A DNA stretch of 64,000 nt from an uncultured Anaerococcus sp. (GCF_943912825.1 NZ_CALTUX010000001.1:1-64000); one strand, 5' to 3'; shown: positions 1 to 10,852, numbered from the stretch's first letter. The notes: generated from the sequence alone by a model not told the origin. Numbers and translations: made by a program.

Positions 1-2
1 TC

Positions 3-3000
3 TCAAAGTTTCCTGAAGTCTTAGATTTACCAAATTTATTAAAAGTTCAAAAAGATTCATATGATTGGTTTATTAATGAAGGTCTTGGAGAAATCCTAGA
101 AGACATTTCCCCAATTGAGGATTATAATGGCAAGCTTAGCCTAGAATTTACAGGCTATGAGTTTGAAAAAGAACCAAAGTATACCCTAAAAGAAGCTAAA
201 TACAAAGACTTAACCTATGCTAGAGACCTAAAGGTTATGGCTATCTTATTTAATAAAGAAACTGGTGAAATCAAAAGACAAGAAGTCTTCATGGGTGATT
301 TCCCAATGATGACTGATTCTGCAACATTTGTTATAAATGGTGCTGAAAGAGTTATAGTAAGCCAGCTTGTAAGAAGTCCGGGCGTATATTATGCAGAAGA
401 GACTGATAAGAGCGGGGATAAGCAATATTCATCCACAGTTATACCAAACCGTGGTGCATGGATAGAATTTGATACTGACGCCAGCCATACTGTAAATGTC
501 AGATTAGATAGAACAAGAAAATTACCAGCTACAACCCTTGTTCGTGCCCTTTTATTTGAAACAGATGAGGAAATAATTGAGGCTCTAGGTGATACTAAAC
601 ACTTAAGAAATACCCTAGAGAAGGAAAATTCTGAAACTAGCGAAGAAGCTTTAATAGAAATCTATAGAAAGCTTAAACCAGGTGATCCTGCTTCCCTAGA
701 ATCATCCACAACCCTAATAAATAACCTCCTCTTTGATGATAGAAGATACGACCTTGCTAGAGTTGGTAGGTATAAATACAACTTAAAACTTGCCCTAGCT
801 AATAGAATTGAAGGCGAAAAAGCTGCAAGAGATGTAGTTAATAGCGAAACAGGCGAAATCTTTGTCAAAGAAGGTGAAGTAATTGATAGGGAAACTGCCC
901 TAGCTATCGAAAATTCTGGAATAGTAACAGTTGATATCAATAAAATCAACTCAGATGGCAAGGAACAAACCCTAAGAATAGTTGGAAATAACTTTGTTGA
1001 TGTTCATTCATTTGAAGAGCTAGAAGGCCTAGATATTGATTATGATGAACTAAGCGAAAAAGCTTATTATCCAGTAATGAGAGAAATAATCGATGAAGCT
1101 GGTGATGATGAAGAGCTTGTAAAACTCATTCAAAGAAGAAAGAAAGAACTTTGTCCTAAAAATATCACAAAAGCTGATATACTTGCAATAGTAAACTACC
1201 AATTCAACCTCTTTGAAGGTGTAGGCGAAACAGATGATATAGACCATCTAGGCAACCGTCGTGTCAGAGGAGTTGGAGAATTATTACAAAACCAATTTAG
1301 GGTAGGTCTTGCTCGTATGGAAAGAGTAGTCCGTGAAAGAATGACAACCCAAGACCCAGATATAGCAACACCACAAGGCCTAATCAACATCAAGCCTGTG
1401 ACAGCTGTTATAAAGGAATTCTTCGGTTCGTCCCAATTATCACAGTTCATGGATCAAACCAACCCAATGAGTGAGCTTACTCACAAGAGAAGACTATCAG
1501 CCCTAGGACCAGGCGGTCTATCAAGAGATAGGGCAGGAGTTGAAGTAAGAGACGTTCACGATTCTCACTATGGTAGGATCTGTCCGATAGAAACCCCAGA
1601 AGGACCAAACATCGGTCTAATCACATCTCTTACAACCTATGCTAGAGTAAATAAATATGGCTTTATAGAAACACCTTATAGAAAGGTAGAAGCTGGTGGC
1701 CATGTAACAGATGATATTGTATATCTAACAGGAGATATAGAAGATAATTTCATCATTGCTCAAGCCAACGAACCACTAGATGAAAACAACGTATTTATAA
1801 ATGACAGGGTATCAGGCCGTGGTTATAAGGGTGAAAATGATATTTATCCAAGAGATGCCATCCAATACATGGACGTATCACCTCAACAGATAGTATCAGT
1901 CGGAGCTTCCCTAATACCATTCCTTGAAAACGACGACTCTACCCGTGCCCTCATGGGTGCCAACATGCAGCGTCAGGCGGTACCACTTATCAAGTCCCAA
2001 GCTCCAATAGTAGCTACAGGAATTGAGCATAGGGCTGCAAAGGACTCAGGTGTATGTGTAGTATCCAAAGAAGCAGGAAAAGTTGTCTATGTATCAGGTG
2101 ATAAAATCAAAGTTAAGTCAGATTCAGATGGTGAAATAATCACCTATGACCTACTTAAATTTGAAAGAGCCAACCAAGGTACTACTATCAACCAAAGACC
2201 AATTGTAGAACTTGGCGAAGAAGTAAAAGCTGATCAAGTAATCGCAGATGGTCCATCAACAGAACAAGGAGAGCTAGCCCTAGGTAAAAATATCCTAATA
2301 GCCTTTACAACATGGGAAGGTTACAACTTCGAGGATGCTATGCTCCTTAACGAAGAACTAGTAATCAACGACGTTCTAACCTCAGTCCACATCGAAGAAC
2401 ACGAATGTGAAGCTAGAGAAACCAAGCTAGGTGCAGAAGAAATTACAAAAGATATACCAAATGTCGGCGATGATATGAAAAAAGACCTTGATGAAAATGG
2501 TGTAATCAGAATCGGAGCTGAAGTAACAAGTGGTGATATCCTTGTAGGTAAGGTATCTCCAAAGGGAGAAACCGAGCTATCTCCTGAAGAAAGACTACTT
2601 CGTGCAATCTTTGGTGAAAAGGCAAGAGAAGTTAGAGATACATCCCTAAAAGTACCTCACGGTGAAAAGGGAATCGTAGTTGATGTCAAAGAATACAACA
2701 AAAAAGACGGAGATGAATTATCTCCAGGTGTAAATAAAGTTATAAGAGTCTATGTAGCTACAAAGAGAAAGATCATGGTAGGAGATAAGATGTGCGGTCG
2801 CCACGGTAACAAGGGTGTCGTTTCAAGGATTCTTCCAAGAGAAGACATGCCATTCTTACCAGATGGAACCCCAATCCAAATCTGCCTAAACCCACTAGGT
2901 ATCCCAAGCCGTATGAACCTTGGTCAGGTACTAGAAGTGCACATGGGTCTTGCAGCAAGAACCTTAGGATGGAAGATAGCAACACCAGTATTTGATGGTG

Positions 3001-3641
3001 CTATGGATACAGAAATCGAAGAAGTCCTAGAAGAAGCAAAGAAAGTTGCCCCATATGTAAATAAGACCGGTAAGATTAAACTACGTGATGGTAGAACTGG
3101 TTTAGAGTTTGAAAACCCTGTAACAGTCGGAGTCATGTACATGCTCAAACTCCACCACATGGTAGAAGAAAAAATCCACGCCAGGTCAATTGGACCATAC
3201 TCCCTAGTAACCCAACAACCACTAGGTGGTAAGGCACAATTTGGTGGACAAAGATTTGGAGAGATGGAGGTTTGGGCCTTAGAAGCATACGGTGCAAGCC
3301 ATACCCTCCAAGAAATCTTGACAGTCAAATCAGACGATGTAACTGGAAGAGTTAAGACCTACGAATCAATAGTAAAGGGTGAAAATATCCCAGAACCAGG
3401 AACACCAGAATCATTTAAGGTACTTGTAAAAGAATTACAATCCCTAGCCCTAGATGTAGAGCTTCTAGATGATAAGGGTGAAGTCGTAGAACTTAAAGAA
3501 AACATAGACGAACAAGATAGATTTTCTCAAGTAGAAAAGATAGATGCATCAAAGATAAGAAACCAAAGCAAACTTTTATCCAATGCCTCTGCAAAAGCTG
3601 AAGAAGTAAAGGCTGCAGAAGTAGAGGGTGAAGAGGCTTAA
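3..3641 (+). CDS. rpoB: RNA polymerase beta subunit, 5' end outside window
   Basis: Catalytic beta subunit of RNA polymerase. The reading frame is open from base 3, before the first internal ATG, and starts in the conserved N-terminal stretch ([16 protein letters not shown]), so only a short N-terminal piece is missing; 1212 residues are visible. The rifampicin-pocket region lies at about 1420-1620 ([26 protein letters not shown]). It keeps the wild-type Asp, His and Ser at the usual resistance positions, which predicts a rifampicin-sensitive enzyme. The [12 protein letters not shown] active-centre motif is near 2780. The C-terminus ends in an acidic, Lys/Glu-rich tail. rpoC follows after 21 bases, so the two are co-transcribed. 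Confidence 0.98.
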   Translation, partial: SKFPEVLDLPNLLKVQKDSYDWFINEGLGEILEDISPIEDYNGKLSLEFTGYEFEKEPKYTLKEAKYKDLTYARDLKVMAILFNKETGEIKRQEVFMGDFPMMTDSATFVINGAERVIVSQLVRSPGVYYAEETDKSGDKQYSSTVIPNRGAWIEFDTDASHTVNVRLDRTRKLPATTLVRALLFETDEEIIEALGDTKHLRNTLEKENSETSEEALIEIYRKLKPGDPASLESSTTLINNLLFDDRRYDLARVGRYKYNLKLALANRIEGEKAARDVVNSETGEIFVKEGEVIDRETALAIENSGIVTVDINKINSDGKEQTLRIVGNNFVDVHSFEELEGLDIDYDELSEKAYYPVMREIIDEAGDDEELVKLIQRRKKELCPKNITKADILAIVNYQFNLFEGVGETDDIDHLGNRRVRGVGELLQNQFRVGLARMERVVRERMTTQDPDIATPQGLINIKPVTAVIKEFFGSSQLSQFMDQTNPMSELTHKRRLSALGPGGLSRDRAGVEVRDVHDSHYGRICPIETPEGPNIGLITSLTTYARVNKYGFIETPYRKVEAGGHVTDDIVYLTGDIEDNFIIAQANEPLDENNVFINDRVSGRGYKGENDIYPRDAIQYMDVSPQQIVSVGASLIPFLENDDSTRALMGANMQRQAVPLIKSQAPIVATGIEHRAAKDSGVCVVSKEAGKVVYVSGDKIKVKSDSDGEIITYDLLKFERANQGTTINQRPIVELGEEVKADQVIADGPSTEQGELALGKNILIAFTTWEGYNFEDAMLLNEELVINDVLTSVHIEEHECEARETKLGAEEITKDIPNVGDDMKKDLDENGVIRIGAEVTSGDILVGKVSPKGETELSPEERLLRAIFGEKAREVRDTSLKVPHGEKGIVVDVKEYNKKDGDELSPGVNKVIRVYVATKRKIMVGDKMCGRHGNKGVVSRILPREDMPFLPDGTPIQICLNPLGIPSRMNLGQVLEVHMGLAARTLGWKIATPVFDGAMDTEIEEVLEEAKKVAPYVNKTGKIKLRDGRTGLEFENPVTVGVMYMLKLHHMVEEKIHARSIGPYSLVTQQPLGGKAQFGGQRFGEMEVWALEAYGASHTLQEILTVKSDDVTGRVKTYESIVKGENIPEPGTPESFKVLVKELQSLALDVELLDDKGEVVELKENIDEQDRFSQVEKIDASKIRNQSKLLSNASAKAEEVKAAEVEGEEA

Positions 3642-3662
3642 GTCATAGTTAGGAAGTTTGAA

Positions 3663-6600
3663 TTGAGCGAATTAAAAGAATTTATCGGCATGAGGATGAA
3701 AGTCGCATCGCCAGAAAAAATAAGAAGTTGGTCTCATGGTGAAGTTAAAAAACCAGAAACAATAAACTATAGGACCCTAAAGCCTGAAAAAGATGGCCTT
3801 TTCTGCGAAAAAATATTTGGACCAACCAAGGACTATGAATGTTCTTGTGGTAAATACAAACGCATGAGATATAAGGGCGTAGTATGCGAAAAATGTGGAG
3901 TAGAAGTCACAAAATCAAAAGTAAGACGTGAAAGAATGGGACACATAGAGCTAGCAGCTCCAGTAAGTCACATTTGGTTCTTCAAGGGAATCCCATCTAA
4001 AATGGGACTTCTCCTTGACATGAGCCCAAGAGTACTAGAGAAAATCCTCTACTTTGCATCCTATGTAGTAATCAACCCAGGTTCAACAGACCTAGTAGAA
4101 AAACAAGAAATCTCAGAAACAGAATACCAAGACATACTTGAACAATATCCAGACGATACAGAATTTAAGGCAGCAATGGGTGCAGAAGCAGTAAAAGAAC
4201 TCCTTCAAAACATCAATCTTGAAAGAGAATACGAACTCCTTCTAAAAGAGCTTGATGAATCATCAAACCAAAAAAAGGTAAGAGTATCAAGAAGACTAGA
4301 AGTAGTGGATGCCTTCTTAACAAGTGGCAACAAGCCTGAATGGATGATCCTAGATGTCCTTCCAGTGATGCCACCAGAATTAAGACCAATGGTCCAACTA
4401 GAAGGTGGAAGATTTGCAACATCTGACTTAAACGACCTATACAGAAGAGTAATCAACAGAAATAACAGACTAAAAAGACTCCTTGATATAGGTGCTCCAG
4501 AAATAATCGTCAGAAACGAAAAGAGAATGCTCCAAGAAGCAGTCGATGCCCTAATAGACAACGGTCGTAGGGGAAGAGCTGTAACAGGAGCCTCAAATAG
4601 AAACATGAAGTCCCTATCAGACCTCCTAAAGGGTAAATCTGGTAGATTTAGACAAAACCTTCTAGGTAAGAGGGTAGACTATTCAGGACGTTCGGTAATC
4701 GTAGTAGGTCCAGACCTTAAGTTCAACCAATGTGGTCTTCCACAAGAGATGGCCCTTGAGTTATTCAAGCCATTTATCATGAACAAGGTAGTAGAAAAAG
4801 ACCTAGCCCACAACCTAAAGACAGCCAAGAAAATGGTAGAGAAAAAGGACCCAAGAGTATATGAAGTCCTAGAAGATGTTATCAAAGACCATCCAGTACT
4901 TCTAAACCGTGCTCCGACCCTCCACAGACTTGGTATCCAAGCTTTTGAACCAACTCTAGTAGAAGGAAAGGCAATCAAGCTTCACCCATTAGCATGTAAC
5001 GCCTTCAACGCCGACTTCGATGGTGACCAGATGGCTATCCACCTTCCACTATCAAACGAAGCCCAAATTGAAGCAAGACTACTAATGATGTCAACTAACA
5101 ACATCCTAGGCCTTAAAGATGGTAAGCCAATCACAACCCCATCTCAGGATATGGTATTAGGTGCTTATTACCTAACAACCATCAAAGAAGGAGCCAAGGG
5201 TGAGGGAATGGTATTTGAATCTACAAATGAAATGTACAAGGCCCTAGTGAATGGACTTGTAGAATACCAAACAAAAATTGGCGTAAGAATCAAAAAAGAT
5301 GAAATGGATCCAGGAAAGATTGTAACTTCATCAGTAGGTAGATTTATTTACAATGAAGGTATTCCACAAGATTTAGGCTATGTAAATAGAAAAGAAGATC
5401 CATATTCACTAGAAATAGACACAGTTGCAGATTCTGGAACCCTAAAAGATATAATCGATAGGTGCTTTAGAAAACATGGTAACATAAAAACAGCCGAAGT
5501 TCTTGACTACATCAAGCACACAGGCTACAAATACTCAACCCTATCAGGCCTAACAGTATCAATGGACGATGTAAAAATCCCAGCTGAAAAATGGCCACTA
5601 ATAGATGAAGCTGATAAGGCAGTTGATAAGTACGACAAGCTTTATAGACGTGGTCTTATAACTGACCAAGAAAGATATGAAAAGGTAATTGAAATCTGGC
5701 AAGATACAACCAACAAGGTTACAGATGCCCTACTTTCAGACCTAAGAGATGACAACAACATCAAAATCTTTGCTGATTCTGGTGCCCGTGGTTCAACCAA
5801 CCAGATTAGACAGCTAGGCGGTATGCGTGGACTTATGAGTCAGGCCGATGGTAAAATCATCGAGATTCCAATCAAGGCTAACTTTAGAGAAGGTCTATCA
5901 GTACAAGAGTACTTTATATCAACCCACGGTTCTCGTAAGGGTCTAACAGATACAGCCCTAAGAACAGCCGACTCAGGTTACCTAACCCGTAGGATGGTAG
6001 ATATATCTCAAGATGTCATAGTAACAGAAGATGACTGCCATTCAGATGGTTTCGTTGTAGCCCACGAATTTAAAGATGGCAACGAATTGATAGAAGACCT
6101 AAAGACAAGAATCGTAGGCCGTACATCCTTTGAAGATATAAAAGATGAATCAGGCGAGATAATTGTTCACAAAGATGAAGTAATAGACGAAGACTTAGCT
6201 GACAAAATCGTAGGGGCTGGCATCAAAGAAGTAAAACTTCGTTCAGTCCTAGAGTGTAAGTCAAAACAAGGTGTATGTGCTAAATGCTACGGTAGAAACC
6301 TAGCTACAGGCAAGCACGTAAACATCGGTGAGGCTGTAGGAATCATAGCAGCCCAATCAATCGGTGAGCCGGGTACCCAGCTAACCATGCGTACCTTCCA
6401 CTCCGGTGGTATAGCAGGCGTTGGAATCACCCAAGGTCTTCCAAGGGTTGAGGAGCTTTTTGAAGCTCGTAAGCCAAAGGGACTTGCCTTCATAGCAGCA
6501 AACTCAGGCCAGGTTCGTCTAATCCAAAACGAAAAGAAAACTGACGTAGAAATAGTAGGCGAAGATGGCCAAGCTAGAGAATACAAGATACCATTTGGTT

Positions 6601-7229
6601 CAAGAATCCTAGTAAGAGATGGCGATTATGTAGAAATAGGTGCCCAACTAACAGAAGGTTCCCTAGATCCACATGATGTCCTAGATGTACTAGGCAAGGT
6701 TGGAGTTCAAGACTACATCACCAAGGAAGTCCAAAAAGTATATAGACAACAAGGTGTTGAAATCGACGACAGACACATCGAAGTAATAGCTCGTCAGATG
6801 CTAAAGAAAGTAAAAATCATAGACTCAGGAGATACAGAATTCCTACCAGAAAGCTTGCAAGATAGACGTGAAGTAGATCTAGTAAACAAAGAAATGGAAG
6901 AAGCAGGCAAAAGACCAGCAATCTATGAACAAGAGCTTCTTGGTATAACCAAGGCATCTCTTGCCACAGACAGCTGGCTATCAGCAGCATCATTCCAAGA
7001 AACAACCAGAGTTCTAACAGATGCTTCAATCAAGGGCAAGGTAGATGACCTAAGAGGTCTAAAAGAAAACATCATCATAGGTAAGCTAATACCAGCAGGT
7101 ACAGGCCTAAAATACTACAATGATGTAGAAATCGACTACGAAACCAAAGAGCTAGAAGATGAACAAATCAGAGCAAACGTGGAATCAGTAGAAAGAGCCA
7201 TAGCCGAAGAAGAAATAGAAGAAGCATAA
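3663..7229 (+). CDS. rpoC: RNA polymerase beta' subunit
   Basis: Catalytic beta' subunit, 1188 aa. The TTG start gives [20 protein letters not shown], the usual N-terminus, with a weak GGAAG Shine-Dalgarno upstream. The first zinc ribbon (CSCGKYKRM then CEKCG) lies near residues 60-80. The Mg-binding loop NADFDGDQM has Asp at 451, 453 and 455. The second zinc site ([11 protein letters not shown]) is in the last third. The trigger-loop/bridge region around 6310-6420 is intact ([21 protein letters not shown]). It forms an operon with rpoB. The gene is followed not by rpsL but by a large palindrome and accessory genes. Confidence 0.98.
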   Translation: MSELKEFIGMRMKVASPEKIRSWSHGEVKKPETINYRTLKPEKDGLFCEKIFGPTKDYECSCGKYKRMRYKGVVCEKCGVEVTKSKVRRERMGHIELAAPVSHIWFFKGIPSKMGLLLDMSPRVLEKILYFASYVVINPGSTDLVEKQEISETEYQDILEQYPDDTEFKAAMGAEAVKELLQNINLEREYELLLKELDESSNQKKVRVSRRLEVVDAFLTSGNKPEWMILDVLPVMPPELRPMVQLEGGRFATSDLNDLYRRVINRNNRLKRLLDIGAPEIIVRNEKRMLQEAVDALIDNGRRGRAVTGASNRNMKSLSDLLKGKSGRFRQNLLGKRVDYSGRSVIVVGPDLKFNQCGLPQEMALELFKPFIMNKVVEKDLAHNLKTAKKMVEKKDPRVYEVLEDVIKDHPVLLNRAPTLHRLGIQAFEPTLVEGKAIKLHPLACNAFNADFDGDQMAIHLPLSNEAQIEARLLMMSTNNILGLKDGKPITTPSQDMVLGAYYLTTIKEGAKGEGMVFESTNEMYKALVNGLVEYQTKIGVRIKKDEMDPGKIVTSSVGRFIYNEGIPQDLGYVNRKEDPYSLEIDTVADSGTLKDIIDRCFRKHGNIKTAEVLDYIKHTGYKYSTLSGLTVSMDDVKIPAEKWPLIDEADKAVDKYDKLYRRGLITDQERYEKVIEIWQDTTNKVTDALLSDLRDDNNIKIFADSGARGSTNQIRQLGGMRGLMSQADGKIIEIPIKANFREGLSVQEYFISTHGSRKGLTDTALRTADSGYLTRRMVDISQDVIVTEDDCHSDGFVVAHEFKDGNELIEDLKTRIVGRTSFEDIKDESGEIIVHKDEVIDEDLADKIVGAGIKEVKLRSVLECKSKQGVCAKCYGRNLATGKHVNIGEAVGIIAAQSIGEPGTQLTMRTFHSGGIAGVGITQGLPRVEELFEARKPKGLAFIAANSGQVRLIQNEKKTDVEIVGEDGQAREYKIPFGSRILVRDGDYVEIGAQLTEGSLDPHDVLDVLGKVGVQDYITKEVQKVYRQQGVEIDDRHIEVIARQMLKKVKIIDSGDTEFLPESLQDRREVDLVNKEMEEAGKRPAIYEQELLGITKASLATDSWLSAASFQETTRVLTDASIKGKVDDLRGLKENIIIGKLIPAGTGLKYYNDVEIDYETKELEDEQIRANVESVERAIAEEEIEEA

Positions 7230-7235
7230 AAATAA

Positions 7236-7392
7236 GGGGCTGTTGCAGAATGAATAAATCGTCCCAAATCACTAGATGAACCTTGCGGAAAATTTTGCCT
7301 CCACGAGCCGGCAGGCTAGGCCAAAAATTTCCCACAAGAACCATCTAGTGATGGGACGATAGTTATTCATAGTTTTGCAACAACCCCTTTTT
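7236..7392. repeat. 152-bp imperfect palindrome with IS-like ends; probable rpoBC terminator
   Basis: Two long arms (about 7236-7299 and 7324-7387) are near-complementary. GGGGCTGTTGCA at 7236 faces TGCAACAACCCC ending at 7387. TCGTCCCA (7259-7266) pairs with TGGGACGA (7352-7359), and ATCACTAGATG (7268-7278) pairs perfectly with CATCTAGTGAT (7342-7352). The loop holds a smaller AGCC/GGCT hairpin. Five Ts follow at 7388-7392, so the transcript could end here as a Rho-independent terminator. The outer ends resemble the GG(T/C)xCTGTTGCA termini of IS6-type elements, which suggests a MITE-like remnant. No target-site duplication is obvious and no second copy was seen in this window. Confidence 0.7.
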
Positions 7393-7467
7393 CCTTACAA
7401 AGATTGTAATTCTCATATTTTTTATTTTTGCTATAATCATAATATAGAAAAAATAAAGGAGAAAAAT

Positions 7468-7947
7468 ATGAAAACAAATATTAAAAAACTATCATCAATT
7501 TTATTAGTAGGCGGCCTTGCTCTTGGCCTTGCAGCTTGTGGAAAGGCAGATGCGGATGATTATTCTACAGGAATGATTAGCCAGAAAGAAATCCAAGAAG
7601 AATTTACAAAAACTAAGGAAAACTTAGACTGGCCAGAAGGCTATGAAATCCCAGAAGAGATTGACTATAAGGATGATGACCTATATCAAAAAGGATTTGG
7701 ATCTACAAGGGCAAGTATGTATTGGGAAGCAGCCTGGGAGAAGGAATGGCTAAATACTTATAAGACTGATCCAGCAAGAGCTCAAAAAGCTTTAGATGAG
7801 TTAGAAAAAGCTAAGACTATGACTTATATGTCAGAAGCTAAATGTGATGATGCAACAAGAAAATATTTTAATGATATTTTAGAAAAAGCCAAAAATGGAG
7901 ACCCATCAGGCTTTGAAGAAAATATCAAACTCAATGCCCCAGAATAA
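7468..7947 (+). CDS. Small lipoprotein of unknown function
   Basis: 159 aa from the ATG at 7468, chosen because AAAGGAG lies 7 bases upstream and a signal peptide follows at once. The upstream in-frame ATG at 7375 would start inside the palindrome arm. Lys-rich n-region, hydrophobic core (SSILLVGGLALG) and lipobox LAAC place the mature protein at the outer membrane face, lipidated on Cys. The remainder is acidic, Trp/Tyr-rich and probably helical (SMYWEAAWEKEW). No family was recognised. It converges on tenA across a shared terminator hairpin. Confidence 0.8.
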   Translation: MKTNIKKLSSILLVGGLALGLAACGKADADDYSTGMISQKEIQEEFTKTKENLDWPEGYEIPEEIDYKDDDLYQKGFGSTRASMYWEAAWEKEWLNTYKTDPARAQKALDELEKAKTMTYMSEAKCDDATRKYFNDILEKAKNGDPSGFEENIKLNAPE

Positions 7948-7951
7948 AAAT

Positions 7952-7992
7952 AAAGCTGATGGAAGAGGTAAATATCCTCCCATCAGCTTTTT
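7952..7992. terminator. Bidirectional terminator between lipoprotein gene and tenA
   Basis: AAAGCTGATGG pairs with CCATCAGCTTT around an inner GAGG/CCTC stem. There is an A-run on one side and a T-run on the other, so it serves both converging genes. It is nearly identical to the hairpin at 9603-9643. Confidence 0.85.
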
Positions 7993-8659
7993 AAAATAAA
8001 TCTCCTTCGTTATAAACCATATCCCAAAATTTAAGTTCATAGACTAGGCAATTTTTAAAGATACCTATCAAATGCCTTCTTCTTCCATCGGCCATGTCTC
8101 TTCCTATTTTATTAATCTCATCGACAGTTCCATCTACATAAGCAAGGTAGGTTGGATCTAGGTAGCCTGTGATAAATTTCCCGTAGACTGGGTGGTTTTT
8201 AGCATCTGGATTTACCCTATCTATGTGCCTAAAAATATTTACATAACCCAAATCACAAGCCATAAGGACCATCAAAATTTCTTCATAGCCGCCAATCATA
8301 GATTGGGCTATCCTGTAATTAGAATAGGAAAGATTAGTGAGATTTGCAGGTCTTTTTTCAATTTTTTCGACATCTATGCCAAAATCTTTCATGACCCCAC
8401 GATGGATGGCCATTTCATTTTCCATACAATTATTCAAAAGGTAGGAAAATTTTCGGATGATTTCCTTATTATTTGTCTTTGTAATACCAATTGCAAAAAT
8501 CTTTACATGGTCCCAAAGATAGATGTAATCTTCTTCAAGATAATATTTAAATTTGGAAATCTCAAGGTCTCCGCTGATAAGGCCTTCTATAAAGGGGTGG
8601 TTATAAAGGTCTTGCCAGATGTCTTTAGTTTCTTCATATAAGTAGTCAATAAATTCCAT
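7991..8659 (-). CDS. tenA: TenA-family thiaminase II / aminopyrimidine aminohydrolase
   Basis: 222 aa, all-helical TenA/THI-4 fold. The start at 8659 (MEFIDYLYEETKDIW) is preferred over the ATG seven codons upstream because GGAGG sits 5 bases before it. The family nucleophile is Cys135 (LMACDLGY), and a C-terminal Glu208 lies in YELKFWDM, both matching the TenA catalytic pair. TenA hydrolyses thiamine breakdown pyrimidines for salvage. It is divergent from a TPP-riboswitch transcript, which supports a thiamine-related role, although the riboswitch does not face this gene. Confidence 0.88.
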   Translation of the reverse strand: MEFIDYLYEETKDIWQDLYNHPFIEGLISGDLEISKFKYYLEEDYIYLWDHVKIFAIGITKTNNKEIIRKFSYLLNNCMENEMAIHRGVMKDFGIDVEKIEKRPANLTNLSYSNYRIAQSMIGGYEEILMVLMACDLGYVNIFRHIDRVNPDAKNHPVYGKFITGYLDPTYLAYVDGTVDEINKIGRDMADGRRRHLIGIFKNCLVYELKFWDMVYNEGDLF

Positions 8660-8715
8660 AATTCCTCCACTAAAAATCATACCCGATTTTGCTTTATTTT
8701 TTCTTAGAAAACTGT

Positions 8716-8721
8716 TATAAT
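8716..8721 (+). promoter_or_regulatory. -10 element of the riboswitch transcript
   Basis: TATAAT at 8716-8721 lies 22 bases before the riboswitch P1 strand. No good -35 sits at 17 bases (TTTATT at 8693-8698). Start-site evidence is therefore moderate. Confidence 0.55.
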
Positions 8722-8743
8722 ATTATTAACAATTAAATATTCC

Positions 8744-8820
8744 TTTTATATTCGGGGTGCCTCGTGCTGAGATTATACCCGCTAACCTGATAAACTTAGT
8801 AGTTTCGTAGGGAAATAAAA
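8744..8820 (+). ncRNA. TPP (THI-box) riboswitch
   Basis: Conserved TPP aptamer elements are in order: GGGGTGCC, CTGAGA (8767-8772), ACCTGAT (8785-8791) and CGTAGGGAA (8806-8814). P1 can close through TTTTAT (8744-8749) with ATAAAA (8815-8820). The 5' strand TATATTCGG (8747-8755) is perfectly complementary to CCGAATATA (8842-8850) in the downstream terminator, and TCCTTTT just upstream can extend the pairing to AAAAGGA. A TPP-free antiterminator is therefore visible: TPP binding should stabilise P1 and switch the downstream methyltransferase gene off. Confidence 0.93.
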
Positions 8821-8830
8821 AAGCTAATCT

Positions 8831-8866
8831 AACTCTTTTTTCCGAATATAGAAAAAGGAGTTTTTT
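8831..8866 (+). terminator. Riboswitch-controlled terminator
   Basis: AACTCTTTTT pairs with AAAAAGGAGTT, followed by a T-run. Its loop and right arm are the partner of the riboswitch antiterminator. Confidence 0.88.
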
Positions 8867-8896
8867 AATTGAATATTTAATCATACAGGAGAAGAA

Positions 8897-9598
8897 ATGA
8901 AAGCAAAATTTGACGGACACGCCAATAAATATGACCAATGGTTTATGGAAAATGAAAATATGTATCTTACAGAGTTAAATGTAGTAGAAATGGCTCTTAA
9001 GAGTGTAAATACAGAAAAGTCCTTATCTGTAGGATGCGGTAGCGGTTTGTTTGAAGTTTCCCTAAAGGATAGGGGAATTACAATTACTGACGGCCTAGAA
9101 CCATCAGAAGATATGGCTGCCATTGCAGAAAAAAGAGGTTTAAATGTAATTATTGGCATAATCGAGGATGCGAAATTAGAAGATGAATATTATGATTGCA
9201 TCTACCTAAATGGCTCTTCAACATATATAGAAGATTTGGAAAGCGCCTACAAGACTGTCTACAAGGCCTTAAAACCAGGTGGCCACATTGTAGTAATCGA
9301 TGTGCCTAAAGAGAGCTCTTTTGGAATTTTATACCAATTTGCTGCCTATGCAAAGACTTTTGATCTTCCAAATTTTGAGGGAATCCTACCAAAGTCACCA
9401 TATCCAATAGAACTTGTGACAAATACTGTAATGACCACAACCCCTCACAAGCGTGATGTGCTTGAAAAGGTAGGTTTTAAAGACTTTAAATTCTACCAAA
9501 CCCTAACAACAGATCCTGCTTATTCAGATGATTATGTAGAAGAAGCCCAAGAAGGCTATGACAAGGGTTCTTATGTGGCCATAGTTGGTCAAAAATAA
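8897..9598 (+). CDS. Class I SAM-dependent methyltransferase under TPP riboswitch control
   Basis: 233 aa, Methyltransf_11-like Rossmann fold. Motif I is LSVGCGSG (residues 43-50), followed by GLEPSEDM (acidic ribose-binding end of beta 2), YDCIYLNGSSTYIED (motif IV region) and LKPGGHIVVID (post-IV). AGGAG lies 6 bases before the ATG. The substrate cannot be read from sequence. The gene is the only one on the riboswitch transcript before a terminator and is divergent from tenA, so a role in thiamine salvage or in a TPP-responsive detoxification step is inferred. It is not a known thi gene by sequence. Confidence 0.85.
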   Translation: MKAKFDGHANKYDQWFMENENMYLTELNVVEMALKSVNTEKSLSVGCGSGLFEVSLKDRGITITDGLEPSEDMAAIAEKRGLNVIIGIIEDAKLEDEYYDCIYLNGSSTYIEDLESAYKTVYKALKPGGHIVVIDVPKESSFGILYQFAAYAKTFDLPNFEGILPKSPYPIELVTNTVMTTTPHKRDVLEKVGFKDFKFYQTLTTDPAYSDDYVEEAQEGYDKGSYVAIVGQK

Positions 9599-9602
9599 AA
9601 AT

Positions 9603-9643
9603 AAAGCTGATGAGTGAGGAGAATATCCTCCCATCAGCTTTTG
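9603..9643. terminator. Terminator between methyltransferase and aldo/keto reductase
   Basis: AAAGCTGATG / CATCAGCTTT hairpin with an inner GAGGA/TCCTC stem. The first 17 bases (from the stop codon) and last 21 bases are identical to the hairpin at 7945-7991; only the centre differs. Confidence 0.85.
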
Positions 9644-9648
9644 CCTTT

Positions 9649-10770
9649 TTATCTTAAATATTCATCAGCTATCTTAAGTCCTTCGATTATTTCAAGACTT
9701 TGTGGGCAGATGCCCTCGCACTTGCCGCATTCTATGCACTCTTCAGGGCTTACTCCATCTTTTAGATATTCTTCATAAGCCTTTTGAGATTTTTCTTTTT
9801 CGTCATAAAGGTGGGCGTTATTCCAGAGGGCAAAGACCTTTGGTATATTAATATCAACTGTACAAGGCAAGCAATATTCGCAAGCTGTGCAGGCAATTTG
9901 CTCTCTTGACTTATAGATTGCCCTGGCCTTTTGGTAAAAATCCCTATCCTCATCACTTAGGCTTCCTGGCTCTACAGCACTTGCAATAGCAAGATTTTCC
10001 CTTACTTGGTCTATGTCATTCATACCAGAAAGTACGGTCATGACATTGTCTAAATCCAGGACAAATTTAAGGGCCATTTGGGCTGGCGAAAGGTCTGAAC
10101 CCTTCATTAGGTCTTTTACTTCCTTTGGTGGATTTGCAAGTCTTCCGCCCTTTACAGGCTCCATTATCACAAGGGGAATCCCCATTTCCTTGGCAAGTTC
10201 ATAACCTTTCATACCTGCTTGAAGGTTGATATCCAGATAATTTAGCTGGATTTGGCAGAAATCCCATGGATAGGATTTGATGATTTCTTCAAAAACTGGA
10301 TATTCATCGTGGAAGGAAAATCCGATGTTTTTGACAAGGCCCTTTTCCTTTATAACTTTTATAAAGTCAAAAAGTCCATTTTCTACAGCTTGGTCAAATC
10401 TTTTCTTATCTAAGGAATGGATTAGGTAATAATCAAAATAATCTGTGCGAAGATTTGCCAGCTGTTCCTTAAAAATCCTCTCATAATCTTCATAAGAATT
10501 TACCAGCCAAACAGGCATCTTAGTTGCAATTGTTACCTTATCTATTAGCTTATTTTCCTCTATAAATTCTCCAATAAATTTCTCACTCATCTGATTGTGG
10601 TAAGGGTAGGCTGTGTCTATGTATGTAAGTCCCTTATCTATAGCCTCTTTTATAATATGTGCTGAATATTCTTTGTCAATCTTACCATTATCATCATCGA
10701 GGGTTTTAAATCTCATACAGCCAAAGCCAAGTCTTGAGACCTTTTCCCCCTTATAGTCAAAATATTTCAT
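9649..10770 (-). CDS. Aldo/keto reductase with C-terminal 4Fe-4S ferredoxin domain
   Basis: 373 aa. The start at 10770 (MKYFDYKGEKVSRLGFGCMRF) has GGAGG directly upstream; a longer upstream frame lacks support. The AKR barrel carries the family tetrad: Asp/Tyr in YIDTAYPYHNQ, Lys in ATKMP and His in YLIHS. Two Cys clusters follow near residues 295-305 (CTACEYCLPC) and 344-356 (CIECGKCEGICP), the usual iron-sulfur extension of anaerobe 'predicted oxidoreductases'. It probably reduces a carbonyl substrate, with the cluster passing electrons. The substrate is unknown. Confidence 0.9.
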   Translation of the reverse strand: MKYFDYKGEKVSRLGFGCMRFKTLDDDNGKIDKEYSAHIIKEAIDKGLTYIDTAYPYHNQMSEKFIGEFIEENKLIDKVTIATKMPVWLVNSYEDYERIFKEQLANLRTDYFDYYLIHSLDKKRFDQAVENGLFDFIKVIKEKGLVKNIGFSFHDEYPVFEEIIKSYPWDFCQIQLNYLDINLQAGMKGYELAKEMGIPLVIMEPVKGGRLANPPKEVKDLMKGSDLSPAQMALKFVLDLDNVMTVLSGMNDIDQVRENLAIASAVEPGSLSDEDRDFYQKARAIYKSREQIACTACEYCLPCTVDINIPKVFALWNNAHLYDEKEKSQKAYEEYLKDGVSPEECIECGKCEGICPQSLEIIEGLKIADEYLR

Positions 10771-10808
10771 AAATTCCTCCTTACATTTATTTCTACCCGA
10801 ATTTAAAA

Positions 10809-10836
10809 TTGTTAATAAGGAAAATTTCTGTATAGT
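10809..10836 (+). promoter_or_regulatory. Promoter of the CLC gene
   Basis: TTGTTA (10809-10814), 16-base spacer, TATAGT (10831-10836); the ATG is 16 bases downstream. Confidence 0.55.
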
Positions 10837-10852
10837 AAATACGAGGTGAATT

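Noticed and set aside
7375..7467. Longer N-terminus of the small lipoprotein
   Set aside because: It would begin in the palindrome arm, lacks a Shine-Dalgarno and would bury the signal peptide.
8192..8641. 149-aa frame opposite tenA
   Set aside because: Shadow of tenA, which has catalytic residues and a good ribosome site.
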